DNA of 64,000 bases, taken from positions 1,367 to 65,366 of the forward strand of contig NW_025942269.1 of NCBI RefSeq assembly GCF_000764305.2, written 5' to 3'. This DNA comes from Hyalella azteca. Taxonomy: Eukaryota > Arthropoda > Malacostraca > Amphipoda > Hyalellidae. The position numbers were made by a program, and so were the translations under genes. Each line of letters begins with the position of its first letter. Position 1 is the stretch's first letter. The notes beneath the pieces were generated by a model that was given only the letters and a program-made list of their open reading frames with translations, was not told the origin of the DNA and searched no databases. Below are positions 9,563 through 20,289 of the stretch, piece after piece.

Positions 9563-9835
9563 TCTCACCTGGGCTCAGGCAAGTGCTGTGTTGCCAGCTG
9601 GAGCGGTGACGGTGTTTTTTCAAACGCTCACGGCGACAAGACCACTCCGAGTTTTGTTGCCTTCACCGACTCCCGCAGCCTCGTGGGCAGCGATGCCAGG
9701 GACCAGGCGGTGCTCAACCCAACCAACACCGTCTATGGCGTCAAGACCGTCATATATAGGCAGGAGCTTCAACCGAAATCAGGAAATAGAATCGGCCCAT
9801 TCAGACGGGAAAACGATTTGGAGCAAGTTTCATTT
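9563..9835 (+). pseudogene. 5' fragment of the divergent Hsp70-like gene
   Basis: Encodes GSGKCCVAS and then, after a small deletion, [27 protein letters not shown] and VYGVKTVI, continuing in another frame (GRSFNRNQE). It covers roughly residues 12-95 of the divergent subfamily. It lacks the start codon and everything downstream, where the 22-bp tandem array begins. Nucleotide similarity to the intact genes is very high in the GC-rich part. Confidence 0.85.
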
Positions 9836-9837
9836 GT

Positions 9838-10355
9838 AGTGAAGAGCTGCTAGCCTGCGTGTGAAGAGCTGCTAGCCTGCGTGTAAAGGACTGCTAGCCT
9901 GCATGTAAAAGCTGCTAGCCTGCTTGTAAAGAGCTGCTAGCCTGCTTGTGAAGATCTGCTAGCCTGCGTGTGAAGAGCTGCTAGCCTGCGTATGAAGAGC
10001 TGCTAGCCTGCGTGTAAAAAGCTGCTAGCCTGCTTGTAAGAGCTGCTAGCCTGCGTGTAAAGAGCTGCTAGCCTACGTGTAAAAAGCTGCTAGCCTGCTT
10101 GAAAAGAGCTGCTAGCCTACGTGTAAAGAGCTGCCAGCCTGCTTGCTTGTAAAGAGCTGATAGCCTGCGTGTAAAGAGCTGCCAGCCTGCTTGCTTGTAA
10201 AGAGCTGCTAGCCTACGTGTAAAGAGCTGCCAGCCTGCTTGCTTGTAAAGAGCTGCTAGCCTGCGTGTAAAGAGCTGCTAGCCTGCGTGCAAAGAGCTGC
10301 TAGCCTGCTTGAAAAGAGCTGCTAGCCTGCGTGTAAAAAGCTTCTAGTACACGTG
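9838..10355. repeat. 22-bp tandem repeat, about 24 units
   Basis: Unit GTGTAAAGAGCTGCTAGCCTGC, each with the GCTAGC palindrome. Some units carry a four-base TTGC extension (three near 10,130-10,250), and the last two units are degenerate. It starts directly after the Hsp70-like fragment. Confidence 0.9.
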
Positions 10356-10574
10356 TAAAGAGCTTCTAGACTATAAATACCTAATATAGAGTTGACTAAG
10401 TTTTCAAATGAGGAATTCATACACATGCATCCGATTTCAATTAATGATTTTCTCTAATTGCTTGAAAACGAAAGTTCATTATCTTAAGTTATTGCCTTTT
10501 GGAAGAAATTGCTCTAGGTTGCACGAATTTCAAATTCATTTAATTTTTTTCTCGTTCAATATCTTTTTCTTGAA

Positions 10575-10660
10575 TCCACGTGGATGGAACTAAACCCACG
10601 TAGATAAAACTGAACCCATGTAGATCGAACTGAACCTACGTAGATCGAACTGAGCCCTCA
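10575..10660. repeat. Short tandem repeat, about 21-bp, four units
   Basis: Imperfect copies of CACGTAGATCGAACTGAACC. The region to the next feature (about 10,660-11,065) shows nothing further that I can identify. Confidence 0.6.
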
Positions 10661-11065
10661 GGAGTTTTGAAGAGAGCGAAATTTCAAAACTTAAAAATAT
10701 GGAATACGCTCCATAACTCAGCCACGCACTCATTTTTAACTCCTTCCTCTAATTATGGGTGAAGGCCCCATCTATTTGATGCCATCTATCAGATGCAGGT
10801 TCGTTCTACTTCAATTAGGATTGTGGAATCACCGCTCGAACTAGTTGGTGAGGAGAACTTCTGTTCCTGAATCACATTTTTTAATATTTGGTTAACGTTT
10901 TTAAATTTCTTTAAGTACAGCACCGCTCCATCACTTCTAGGTGCGGTTATGCATCGGCTAGCCATGAATTACGACTCGAAGAGCTAAAAAAATTCCGTCC
11001 ATTTTCAATTCAGTGATAAATTTTGACCATTATAACTGAGTCCAAATATTAAAATTAGATGAAAA

Positions 11066-11209
11066 ATCAGTGAACGCAACAATCGACGGCGTAAGGCGAT
11101 CGCCTTGTTCGTTTACTATGATCTCCACGCGCCCGTTGATAACGACCCCCACGCACGAATTGCTCGTGCCCAAGTCGATGCCAATCGCGTAGTCTTGTTT
11201 CGCCGCCAC
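11066..11209 (-). pseudogene. N-terminal fragment of canonical Hsp70
   Basis: The minus strand reads (V)[18 protein letters not shown], then [20 protein letters not shown] and TPSIVAFTD, and stops matching at about 11,066. The start codon is GTG instead of the ATG in copies A and B. A CAG acceptor-like site lies at 11,240-11,242. It is a roughly 48-codon relic with no downstream ATPase parts. Confidence 0.85.
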
Positions 11210-11785
11210 CTTGAATTTCGCTTAGACGGCCGGGTCAATCTGAAATTATGGCTGGTTTTTTAATTAAAAATGTTCTCAGGAGGGATATTTCTGAAAAATT
11301 TGTATGTGAACATGCTAACTAGCCTTGTTCGTACTGTGGGTACACTCGTCATAGAGCGATAAGATAGGATATAGCATGCACATATTCCACCGACTCCAAC
11401 CTAGCTCAACTCAAACTCAACCTAAAATAAAATTATTTAACAAAATATTTCGCTTCGATATTTATGCACCACTTAGAATTAGACTGAAGACAATATCTTC
11501 CACTTCTTTGATAATAAATGTTGATACTGCAAATAATGTCAACGAGATATTATCCAGGTAGTCAAACGAATAATTTCAGTATGAAATAATGCTAGTAAAC
11601 ATTCAGTATGAAATAATGGTAGTGAATTACCATCGAAAATTCATTTATTTGTCGACTTATAGCATACAATTTTTTTCTATGAAAAATCTTGAAATTCAGT
11701 TAAGAAAGCCGTGTCGGGAACGAATATTGATATAATATAATAGCGGTGTAAGCGTTCCTCAGGCAGTTAAACCGTCGCTAATTCA
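11210..11785. other. AT-rich stretch, no gene
   Basis: Holds the presumed intron-side sequence of the Hsp70 fragment, then AT-rich DNA with a short duplication (TTCAGTATGAAATAATG at about 11,575 and 11,601). Nothing else is supportable. Confidence 0.4.
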
Positions 11786-12006
11786 GACCATCGCAGAACA
11801 TTCACAGCTAGTTGCGGGTCTCGAACACTCAACTCTGCTTCAATTTTGCGTTGCTCAGCCGCCCAGCTACCTGGCCAGAACTGTTGCAGGTAGCTGGGAT
11901 CGAAGGCAATCTGGGATCGATTACTGGCAGAGCAGTGATCCTTCAGCTAGAATCTCTGCTAAAATCCTGAAACTCTAAGCTGTAACCACGGGGCCACCCT
12001 GCCCTG
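11786..12006 (-). mobile_element. tRNA-derived SINE (family S1), copy 1
   Basis: On the minus strand a promoter-like head, GGTGGCCCCGTGGTTAC (A box), is followed by a degraded B-box region and a body with CTCGAACACTCAACTC and TGAATGTTCTGCG. It matches the copy at 29,036-29,227, which has a cleaner B box. Confidence 0.6.
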
Positions 12007-12105
12007 TTAAATGTTAATGATGAAGAAAAATACAATTATATAAAAAACCTGAGATCACAAATGACACGCATTCTTGTCAAGCAACCTTGCACGAATGGCA
12101 CGATT

Positions 12106-12245
12106 CGATTACCCCAACAAAATTCGGGGACCGCTTAGGCTTCGGCCGAATAGTCGCTACACTCGGCTCAAAGTTATTGTGGGTCTGCTTGGCCACCTGA
12201 TCAAAACGAGTTTCTGGTCAGAATCCTTTTCCCGACTTTATATAG
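12106..12245. repeat. Interspersed repeat R3, copy 1
   Basis: About 140 bases (AAAATTCGGGGACCGC ... GTCTGCTTGGCCACC ... GAGTTTCTGGTCAGAATC) also found at 35,787-35,945 (same strand) and 43,905-44,045 (opposite strand, the mirror position in the inverted duplication). No ends or coding content that would name a class. Confidence 0.65.
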
Positions 12246-13854
12246 TCGCCTGAGAGCATGACAAGTGTCGGCCGTGCCGAGTCATACCGAGCTTGCAAGC
12301 TGTCCAGAGGCTGCCCTTCGAACCTCGTGCCGAAGCGGACAAGAAAAGCTTATTTACGTGCTCCCCTAGTCCTAGGCTGCCCTAATTCAGGGTGGCGCAC
12401 TGCTCAAAATTTTGTTAGTGTTGAGGAGCCAAGGTTCATATCTCCATAAATGCATTATCTCTAATAAATTATTGTCCCGGCACTATAACCTTCACTTTTG
12501 AAGGAAATATCCTACAAACAATGATGTCATAACTACAATACACATGTAGATGATGTAGTATTCAACAGCGTAATTTGTTATTTATACATCGGTAACTATC
12601 CATTTGATGATGTGTAGCATTCATTGTTCAATTCAAAGTTGAACTCGTTTACAGCAACTATATATATACACTGTACAGTACAGCACAACTATACTTACAG
12701 CACGACCGTAGGTCGTCTGTAGTGTATACATTTTCCCTTGTTTTAAATACAAAATCCAATTTCTAATTCTAATAATAACGTGTTATTTCGCCAATAGTTG
12801 ATAATTGCGAATCTGTTAAAAAATCAGCTTTGTTGCACTAGTCTCAAACTGTAATCTAAACTAAAGAAAATCTCATCTTCAGCTCATATAGTTAGTAATA
12901 ACAACCCTAAAAGCGATCGTGATCATGTTAATTGAAAAAAACCAACTCACAAAAATTTTTTTATAATATATCAAAGTTACAGAATAAAATAAAATCAGAA
13001 CTAAGGCTCTTACCAGCTAAAGTTACGTGAAGAGAAAGAAAAACTTAGTTTTTCCTGATATCGAGCATTTGTTGAACTCGACCATTTCACGAAAATGTTC
13101 GATGCATAGCAGGAGAAGAAGTTTTTTTCAATTTTCAATCCTTAAATTTTATTGAAGTTGCACTTAAAAAATTTTGAACCATGAATGAAATGTGGACGAC
13201 TCAGTAGCTCGCCAGGCCTGATCTGACGCCCATACCAGAACTAGGTGCTGAAAATTCCTCCAGTTTTATTTCTGCGTAAACTCAAGGGCACTGAGAAAAA
13301 ATATTGTTGTTACATGCGATGCATTCGGAAGATATATCAAGAATGACGATTTGAAGGAACATTTTCCCAATAAATGTTCCCGGGTCAACAGTACCGAGTA
13401 CATTCGGTAAACGGATGGGTCATTGTGTCCAAATAGTGACAAACTTTCTTACTCCCAGTACAAGCAGTGAGTGGACGTAGCACTGATACAGTTACTGAAA
13501 TTTTTTACTCAAATTTCATTTGAATGCTTTTGTTTGACGCCTTCTGTACAAACTATTTAATCAGTTTGAAATAACGAAATAGCAGTTAGGTAAATTAATT
13601 CGATAAAAGAGCATTCAGATCGCTTGCCAGTTTAGATTCAAGCATTGTTCTGTAAAAAAATTGTGAAAGGCGAGGTGTTCGGTCTACAAAACAAGCAGCT
13701 GAATAATTATTCGAAAATGTAAAGTCAATTAAACACTATTTATCGATTATTAATTTATTCATACAAAAACTATGGTATTCACAATGATGTCCAGCAAGAT
13801 AACTAACATAAGGAAAAAGCAGAAAAAATTGCAGAAACCATTGGTTCCTTTAAT
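12246..13854. other. No identifiable gene
   Basis: A slightly GC-rich first 200 bases, then AT-rich DNA with runs and small microsatellites (TATATATACA near 12,661). No homology was recognised on either strand. Confidence 0.4.
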
Positions 13855-14320
13855 CTTAGGCCGAGTTCACGCCATATACTGCCGGGCGCGTGCCAGGCAT
13901 AAGCCAGTCACGGTCCAGTCCAGGGTTGCCAAATGGCCAAGTCCGCAAACAAAAAAAGGCCAAAAATGCCAGTAACTCAATATATGCTAGAATATTTGTA
14001 GGTTCCGGTGTAAAAATTCCATTTCTTTCGTTGCAGTTTTTAAAATTTAAATAGGAATTACCCATATCATAAATTTTAACCGGGCAACGCAATTGAAAAA
14101 AAACTAAATCGTGGAATTTGCTGGCAAAAAGACCGTCTGCATGGCAATCCTGGTCCAGTCCAATATTAATAAATACAGTTCTGTAAAAGAATTCACACCA
14201 GCCGTGCAAGGCACCTGCCAAGCCCATGGCGTAAAGGCTTCTATGGAAATGCATTATAGAATATTGGAATGGACCCTGACTGGCACTGGTCCGGTAGTAT
14301 GGCGTAAACCCAGCCTAAGG
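13855..14320. mobile_element. MITE-like inverted-repeat element (family 3)
   Basis: The left end CTTAGGCCGAGTTCACGCC, continuing ATATACTGCCGG, is mirrored at the right by CCGGTAGTATGGCG and CAGCCTAAG. The inner flanks also pair partly (GTGCCAGGC.../GCAAGGCACCTGCC). It contains CAGGGTTGCCAAAT near 13,921, also seen inverted near 24,185, which may mark a nested hAT-like end. No coding capacity. Confidence 0.55.
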
Positions 14321-15872
14321 CTACGCCCAGACTAGAAGCGTTGACGCTGACGCAGGTTTACACTTCAAGCAAAGCAGCGCTGCGCTGCGCGTCAAGTGAT
14401 AGTGGTCACAGTAAACGCTGAACCGCTCAGCATACGGCCAGCCAGTGCGCATAAATGAATGTCAGCAAGATATTAGCAGAAGTTTTATTAGATAGAGGTT
14501 TTCCTGAGAAATAGATAAATTTATACATCACATATATACACCATGGCACACCAGGCGCTATTCAACAAAGTCCACATTAGCAGGTGAGCAAGTCTCCCAC
14601 TTAATATGGGTTATCAGATTACGGGTTGTTGGAAATGAAAGAAAAAACATTTGCTTCGCATTGGATTGTTACAACCACTGATATTAAAATTTTGATACAT
14701 TCCTTCCGTTTCTTTCATACATGAAATATTCATAGTAAAGGAATCTAGCGCCTATGGGACCACACATTAGTCCAAATGTTCGATTCACAACGAATGGAAC
14801 ACCAGGAATAGGATTTAATTCTTGCACCAAATAAGGAAAAAAAATTCTCAGGACAGGACGGTATTGCCGAGTTTATACATACGCCTACAGCCCTACATAC
14901 ATATCAGGTATAATAATAACCGTAAGAATATTTAATACACGAGCCAATTCATTTCAACTCTTTAGTCTTTCTTGAAGACTAAGCTCTGATGCGTGGCGCA
15001 CAGTGAATATACCTTTAGGAACGCGCGATTACATAGAACTTGTGACACAGAAGACCTCCTGAGGGGCTTTTTTGCCCAAGTATCAGTTTTGACACAGTTG
15101 ATATGCGGTACAAAAGTGAAGCTAATGACATTATTATTATCATCACTTGACCTCATTTTACTGAAGTGAAATATTAGTTTATACATATTTATCGTTATTC
15201 ATAGTTCACCCGAGGTGTCATGAATACAATACAAGAACTCTCCGATAAATTGTGGAAGTCGCGCAGCGATGAGTATAAAATGACGATTAAGTATAAGAAT
15301 TTATTCCATCTACGGTACAATAACACTAGAATGCGTTTAAAGGTATCCAGTCAATCATGGTGTTTCATAAACTATCCATGAGCAGTGCAATATGGCCAGA
15401 TGGTACCATCAAGTTCAAAGTTTAGAAACGCATTTTTCGTGCAATTTTAAGAATGAATGCAGATTTTGAACAACGAAACTATGTAGGTATCAAGAACTTT
15501 GTAACATTGGGCATAACAGCTTAACATTATTATCAGAATTTCGTTTCTTGGGGAGATCCAACCTATGACCATGTCGACCCCACGCCGAAGCAAACCTTGC
15601 TCCTTTCTATTATTCAAGCTGCTATCTTCACTTACGCGGTCACTGCAGTTGTCGAGATTCAAGTCTCGTTTAATATCTTAGAATCTCCTTCAGCTTTTCG
15701 TTTTCCCGTGTGCCGACCTTGCCCAACACCAGCTTTGTTTCGTTCCTTTGATCGTTGATTTTGCATCTTTTTCGAGACTGCAGCAGTATTTTTATAAACA
15801 ATAACTGGGGTATTTTGCAGTTTGCATTCAGCCGCAGCTTTAGGAAAAGTTTTGATATCACCCATGTCATTT
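14321..15872. other. Gene 2 downstream region, no other gene
   Basis: A GC-rich 130-base piece (14,321-14,460, GCTGCGCTGCGCGTC) passes into AT-rich DNA. A minus-strand AATAAA appears at about 15,299 (TTTATT on plus), a possible but distant polyadenylation signal for gene 2. No other gene was recognised. Confidence 0.35.
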
Positions 15873-18152
15873 CTAACTGAAGTTCGGAGAAAAGGAAGGG
15901 TTATAATCACTTAGAAGGTTTTCGGAACGACAGTCGAGTTGGGTATGTAGATCTCTTTCCTGGATACAGGTTTCACTGCAACTTTGTCCACTAGAGATTT
16001 TATCACAGAATGATCCAGGTTGCTGAAATTGATCTTTAATTGCTGACGAGACTGCATTACAATTAATAGATGTCGTCTCACCCGAAGTTCGCGACGGTGT
16101 GGGTGCAGGAACTGGTACTGGAGTCGGACCAGACCGATGCGGTTGACTACGCCCTAGCTCATGCAGTGTTGGTTCGCTTGGAAGATTGTGTTCTTCGTAT
16201 TTCACTCTGGTATCAGTCAAACTAGTGGGTCGCCCCCGGTCTTTGGTAAGCGGTTGTGCAAGTGCACGGTTGCTCGTGTAAGTATCAGTACTATCTAATT
16301 GGCATGCCTCTTGTTCAGCGGGTTCAGTTGGCAGATTCTTGCAGTTGAATACAGAATATATTTTGTTCGCTAAATCAATTCTTTTCTGATCGCATTCTTG
16401 CTTCGTTGCCTCCGGCGTATTTTCAAGCCAAGTCAAAATTTCTTTACACAATTTGAAGGCAGCAGAATCATGTCCGAACTTCTCGCCGAGCTTTTCCAGT
16501 TGGTAGAGGCAGAAAGTTTCAAGATCGTTGATGGCATTTTCATTTTCTTTCAATTTTGCTTCATCATCCAGAAACATCTTATGATTACCCAAACAAATTT
16601 TTGCGCGTTTCTTGTCCGATAATAGGCCCCCAATAGGTATGTCGCGTGCCTTCCCACAAGAAATTAGTTCAATTCTAACAATTCCACTTTCATCGATCGT
16701 AAATAGAAGTGCACCCGAGGAAGGTGAACGGCCGAGCTGTCCTGCTCCTATTGTCGTCAGTGCGATGGTTCTAACTATTTTGTCGTCATTCTCCGATATA
16801 TTTTCAAATATTCTCATCCCGTGATCATAGTTTCGTTTCCAGATGCCATTTGAAGTTGGGCGATTGAAGTCGTCCGGAACTCTTGCTCCAGTTTCAACAA
16901 TTATCCCTGACTCCGCGCCGGCCTCAAAATTAATTCGCCTGGACAACACCTCCTCCACCTCGCGCGGTGTTGAGCAGCACAGCTCGGCAGCTCGGAGGGC
17001 AGCGCCACAGGCAACCGCCTCGTCTTTATTGAGCGAGTGATCCAGAGGTTTTCCTAAAGTTTCTGCTATCAGCTTTTCTACGGCAGGAATACGCGTTGAG
17101 CCTCCCACCAACACAACTGTTCGAACTGCAGCCCAATTTTTGGATTTTGCCCATCGACGCAAAACATTTCCGAGGATTTCAAACTGGCTCTTGCAAGACT
17201 CTTCCATTTCTTGCCTGGGAAACGTAGTTGTGAAGTCAATGCCGTGAGAAAGGGAGTCAACTTGCAATGCGGAAGAGGTAAGAAGAGTCAGATTGAACTT
17301 CAACTTCTCCGTGGCGGTCCTCAGTCTCACCAAGGCTCTAGGTGACTCTTCGAAAAATTTTCCGTGTTTTTCTTGAAATTTTGTGACAATGGCTCGCATC
17401 ATGCAGAAGTCGATACGGTTTCCACTTACTGTTGAACCTCCATAAGCTTCCAGAACTTTAACAGTCCCGTTATCAATGGAAAGTATGGCGAGGCTTTGTG
17501 AACTGGCACCGAAATCAACGACAGCGACGCAATCTCTTTCTGTGGGGTGCTGGTCCCAGTAAGCGATGGCAGCGGCGGTGGTAGAGTTGATTAGCGTGAC
17601 GTTTACAAGGCCGGCGATGCGGGCCGCGTCGAGAGTGGCTTGTCGCTGCGAGTTACTGAAATTTACGGGGACGGAAATGACTGCGTTCGTAACCGCACTT
17701 CCTAAATTATCTTCTGCTACAGATTTCATCTTGGCGATTAGTAAGGCAGTTATTTCTTCCGCATGCAACATCAACTCCTTATTTTTGTACCTGATTTTGA
17801 AGGAGGGTGAGCCTTCCTCGGTTATCGAAAATTCAGGAAGAAAATTCATCATAACTTTTTCACGAGTCCGAATCTCATTTCCGTCTATATATGCCAATTC
17901 ATTATTCCGATTCTTATCAAAGCTCCTGCCGAGAACGGTCTTGACGCCATAAAAAGTGTTCTCTGGGTTGAGCGCCGCCTGGTCCCTGGCATCGCTGCCC
18001 ACGAGGCTGCGGGAGTCTGTGAAGGCAACAAAACTCGGAGTGGTCTTGTCGCCGTGAGCGTTTGGCAACACAGTCACCGCTCCAGCGCGCACGCTGGCAA
18101 CACAGCACTTGCCTGAGCCCAGGTCCAGGCCGATGCTGGCCCAGCCCAACAT
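15873..18152 (-). CDS. Divergent Hsp70/Hsp110-like protein (gene 2, complete)
   Basis: 759 residues in one open frame from ATG 18,152; in-frame ATGs further upstream lie beyond the CAG acceptor-like site and are not favoured. ATPase domain at about residues 1-395: GLDLGSGKCC (8-17), the Lys at 71 in YGVKTVLGR, DFGASS (213-218), GGSTRIPAVEKL (350-361). SBD-beta is at about 410-510, and an alpha-helical lid at about 525-600 (EEILTWLENTPEAT-like). The tail (600-759) is unique: proline-rich PTPVPVPAPTP near 677-686 and several cysteines, no heptads, no EEVD, no ER signal. Compared with canonical Hsp70 the GTTYS and GGGTFD loops and the NEPTAAA helix (NSTTAAA) are changed. Probably a cytosolic chaperone or exchange-factor-like protein with weak or no ATPase activity; that is inference. 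Confidence 0.9.
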   Translation of the reverse strand: MLGWASIGLDLGSGKCCVASVRAGAVTVLPNAHGDKTTPSFVAFTDSRSLVGSDARDQAALNPENTFYGVKTVLGRSFDKNRNNELAYIDGNEIRTREKVMMNFLPEFSITEEGSPSFKIRYKNKELMLHAEEITALLIAKMKSVAEDNLGSAVTNAVISVPVNFSNSQRQATLDAARIAGLVNVTLINSTTAAAIAYWDQHPTERDCVAVVDFGASSQSLAILSIDNGTVKVLEAYGGSTVSGNRIDFCMMRAIVTKFQEKHGKFFEESPRALVRLRTATEKLKFNLTLLTSSALQVDSLSHGIDFTTTFPRQEMEESCKSQFEILGNVLRRWAKSKNWAAVRTVVLVGGSTRIPAVEKLIAETLGKPLDHSLNKDEAVACGAALRAAELCCSTPREVEEVLSRRINFEAGAESGIIVETGARVPDDFNRPTSNGIWKRNYDHGMRIFENISENDDKIVRTIALTTIGAGQLGRSPSSGALLFTIDESGIVRIELISCGKARDIPIGGLLSDKKRAKICLGNHKMFLDDEAKLKENENAINDLETFCLYQLEKLGEKFGHDSAAFKLCKEILTWLENTPEATKQECDQKRIDLANKIYSVFNCKNLPTEPAEQEACQLDSTDTYTSNRALAQPLTKDRGRPTSLTDTRVKYEEHNLPSEPTLHELGRSQPHRSGPTPVPVPAPTPSRTSGETTSINCNAVSSAIKDQFQQPGSFCDKISSGQSCSETCIQERDLHTQLDCRSENLLSDYNPSFSPNFS

Positions 18153-18666
18153 CTTCCTGCAAACCAGAAACAACAATAATATCATGCGACTTGGAGAAAA
18201 CAATATTTATGAGATTAAAAAAAAAAATCCGGTAAGTTTTACCGCAGGTCGGAAGAAAGGCATACTCGTTAGAGCAGTAAAATCGGGGCATCATGTGGCA
18301 CGAGAGGAGACCGATTAATTTCAACACTGGTTCAGGTTAGAACTTTAACCTGGAGAATCCCAACAAATTGGCAGTCATAATAACCTCGAGGAAGGATACT
18401 AATTACCGAATGACAGCCTTGAGGAAAGTTCATATGCCCAGCTACTTAATTAACGGGCATTAGTTTCCGCTATATGAATTAACATTATCGATAATGAACA
18501 TCGTTATCGTAAAGTAGCGACTGACAAACAAGTCTCAAATTTAGTAGATGTATGAAGTAAAATTGGAGAGTAAAACACTCTTCATGAAATGTCCAAAACA
18601 AGCTGTGAATTGCAAATGTAATTATTACATTCGCGTTGAGACTGATTTGAATGTGTAACATGGATT
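18153..18666 (-). promoter_or_regulatory. 5' flank of gene 2 with probable 3' splice site
   Basis: The minus strand shows a pyrimidine tract TTGTTGTTTCTGGTTTGCAG, then GAAG and the ATG. This is the best-looking of the acceptor sites shared by the subfamily. No clear TATA box or heat-shock element was found in the next 500 bases. Confidence 0.45.
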
Positions 18667-18692
18667 CCCCCCCCCCCCCCCCCCCCCCGGGG
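18667..18692. repeat. Homopolymer C(22) followed by GGGG
   Basis: A run of 22 C, then GGGG. The length is probably unreliable in the assembly. The opposite strand could form G-quadruplex structures. Confidence 0.9.
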
Positions 18693-19829
18693 AGGATCGT
18701 ACTTGCGTGTCGGTCGCAACGTAGCGGGACATGTATGCTACATGAACGTTATTACAAGTCGCTAACTGCGGACCCTGAACGTTGGAGGATGATGAAAAAG
18801 TTGAAGTATAAGGGGCTAAAGATAGTATTTCACCAGTCGAGAAGTGCATATAACTCGAGAAAGAGAGAATCTCCAGCTACCTACAAACTAAAGGATTCGT
18901 CCTGACATTGAAATAATTTTCAAACTTATTTTAAGCTTGGATATTAAATTGCATCCACTGTACCCTTGATTTGTACTACTGTCAGTTCCAAAGTTCAATT
19001 TCAAGTGTTGCGAAACCTTCACCTTCTTGATAATGAAAATTGTATTTTCGAAACGCAGCATTCCAATAATATGTCATTTGGTAACCTGCTTCTCGATCCC
19101 CCGGCGCCAGCAAGAAGTTTGTTAACCTCTTTGAAAAAACAATTAAGATTAATGTAAAGCATGCTCTGGTAACAAAGCAAAGTTCAGACTTGCATATAAG
19201 AAAAGCTTCTTCCAAACTTTACCAATTTGACTCGAGAAGTGTATATATATATATATATAACCAACATTGAATCACATGCTCACAGTATGTCCGATATCAG
19301 GCTTGAAGCGTTGAAAGTTGTTAGAACTATTTACGGATAAACAAAGCAGCATAAATTCACAGTGAACACGAATCTAGAAAAGAAATCAGAGCCCAGCTAT
19401 CAACTAATGTTACGTGCACCCAAAGGAAGAGAAGAGTTTCTAAACTACTTATGTTAAGTCATAGTCGCAGAAGTACGGCGACTGAAAAGAAACAGCGCGG
19501 TCAAAAGTAGGCCCGCTACAACATAATTATCGTTTGGAATTTCGTTCACAGCAACATCATACAAACGCAACACATCATGCAAATTATTTTCTTTCGTTAT
19601 TTTAAATGTCACAATAAGAATTTCACCCCATGTCTATTGCTAACATTGATATGCGTAACTAAATACTTCAAAAAATTCTTTACAAATCTTTCACCCTAAA
19701 AAATAGAAAGTTACCTCAGGAGGCTATTTATCACCAGTTCGGAACCACCACTCGTATTGAAGGCTCTGGTGATTATGAGCTGCCGATTAAGTTATGAAGA
19801 AATGCAAGGTAAATTGTGTATGAATTATA
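18693..19829. other. No identifiable gene
   Basis: AT-rich, with a TATATATATATATATA microsatellite at about 19,243-19,258. No homology was recognised. Confidence 0.4.
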
Positions 19830-20230
19830 CTAAATGGTGAGATACCCTACAGCACCATGCGCGACAAGAAGGGCAGTGTGAAGGGGAAATACGGAGAGTG
19901 GATGGTAGTGTGAGGGGAAAGATGGAAAGTAAATGGTAGTGTATGGGGAAATATGGAAAGTGAATGGTAGTGTGAAGGGATATCAAGGAGAGAGAAGGGT
20001 AGTGCGAGTGGAAAATGCGGAGAGCGAAGGGTAGTATGAGGGGAAAATACGGCGAATGAAGGGCAGTGTGAGGAAAAAATACGGAGAGTGAAGGGTGGTG
20101 TGAGGGGAAAATATGGTCAGTTAAGGGGCAGTGTGAGGAGAAATACCGAGAGTGAAGTGTATTGTAAGGGGAAAATACGGAAAATGAAGGGGTAGTAGAG
20201 AGAAAAATACGGAGAGTTAAAGGTAGTGTG
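19830..20230. repeat. 32-bp purine-rich minisatellite, about 11 units
   Basis: Unit close to GAGAGTGAAGGGTAGTGTGA-GGGGAAAATACG. Strongly purine-biased on the plus strand. Its left flank (GGTGAGATACCCTACAGCAC) mirrors the flank of the small array at 9,441-9,562. Confidence 0.85.
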
Positions 20231-20289
20231 ACTCCCCTTATCAGAATTTTCCTCTCACACATGTGTATTTTTCTCTCACATGAATTTTT

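Noticed and set aside
9287..9853. 188-residue plus-strand frame as a gene
   Set aside because: It joins unrelated flank, minisatellite and an out-of-frame Hsp70-like fragment; only 9,563 onward shows homology.
9838..10355. CRISPR-like array
   Set aside because: Units are contiguous without unique spacers, and the genome is eukaryotic.
18153..18203. Upstream ATG at 18,203 as start of gene 2
   Set aside because: The extra 17 residues (MFSPSRMILLLFLVCRK) cross the conserved CAG acceptor-like site and are absent from the paralogues; they would mimic a signal peptide by chance.
19825..20262. 145-residue minus-strand frame rich in Ser, His, Pro
   Set aside because: Antisense reading of the 32-bp purine-rich minisatellite; no domain.
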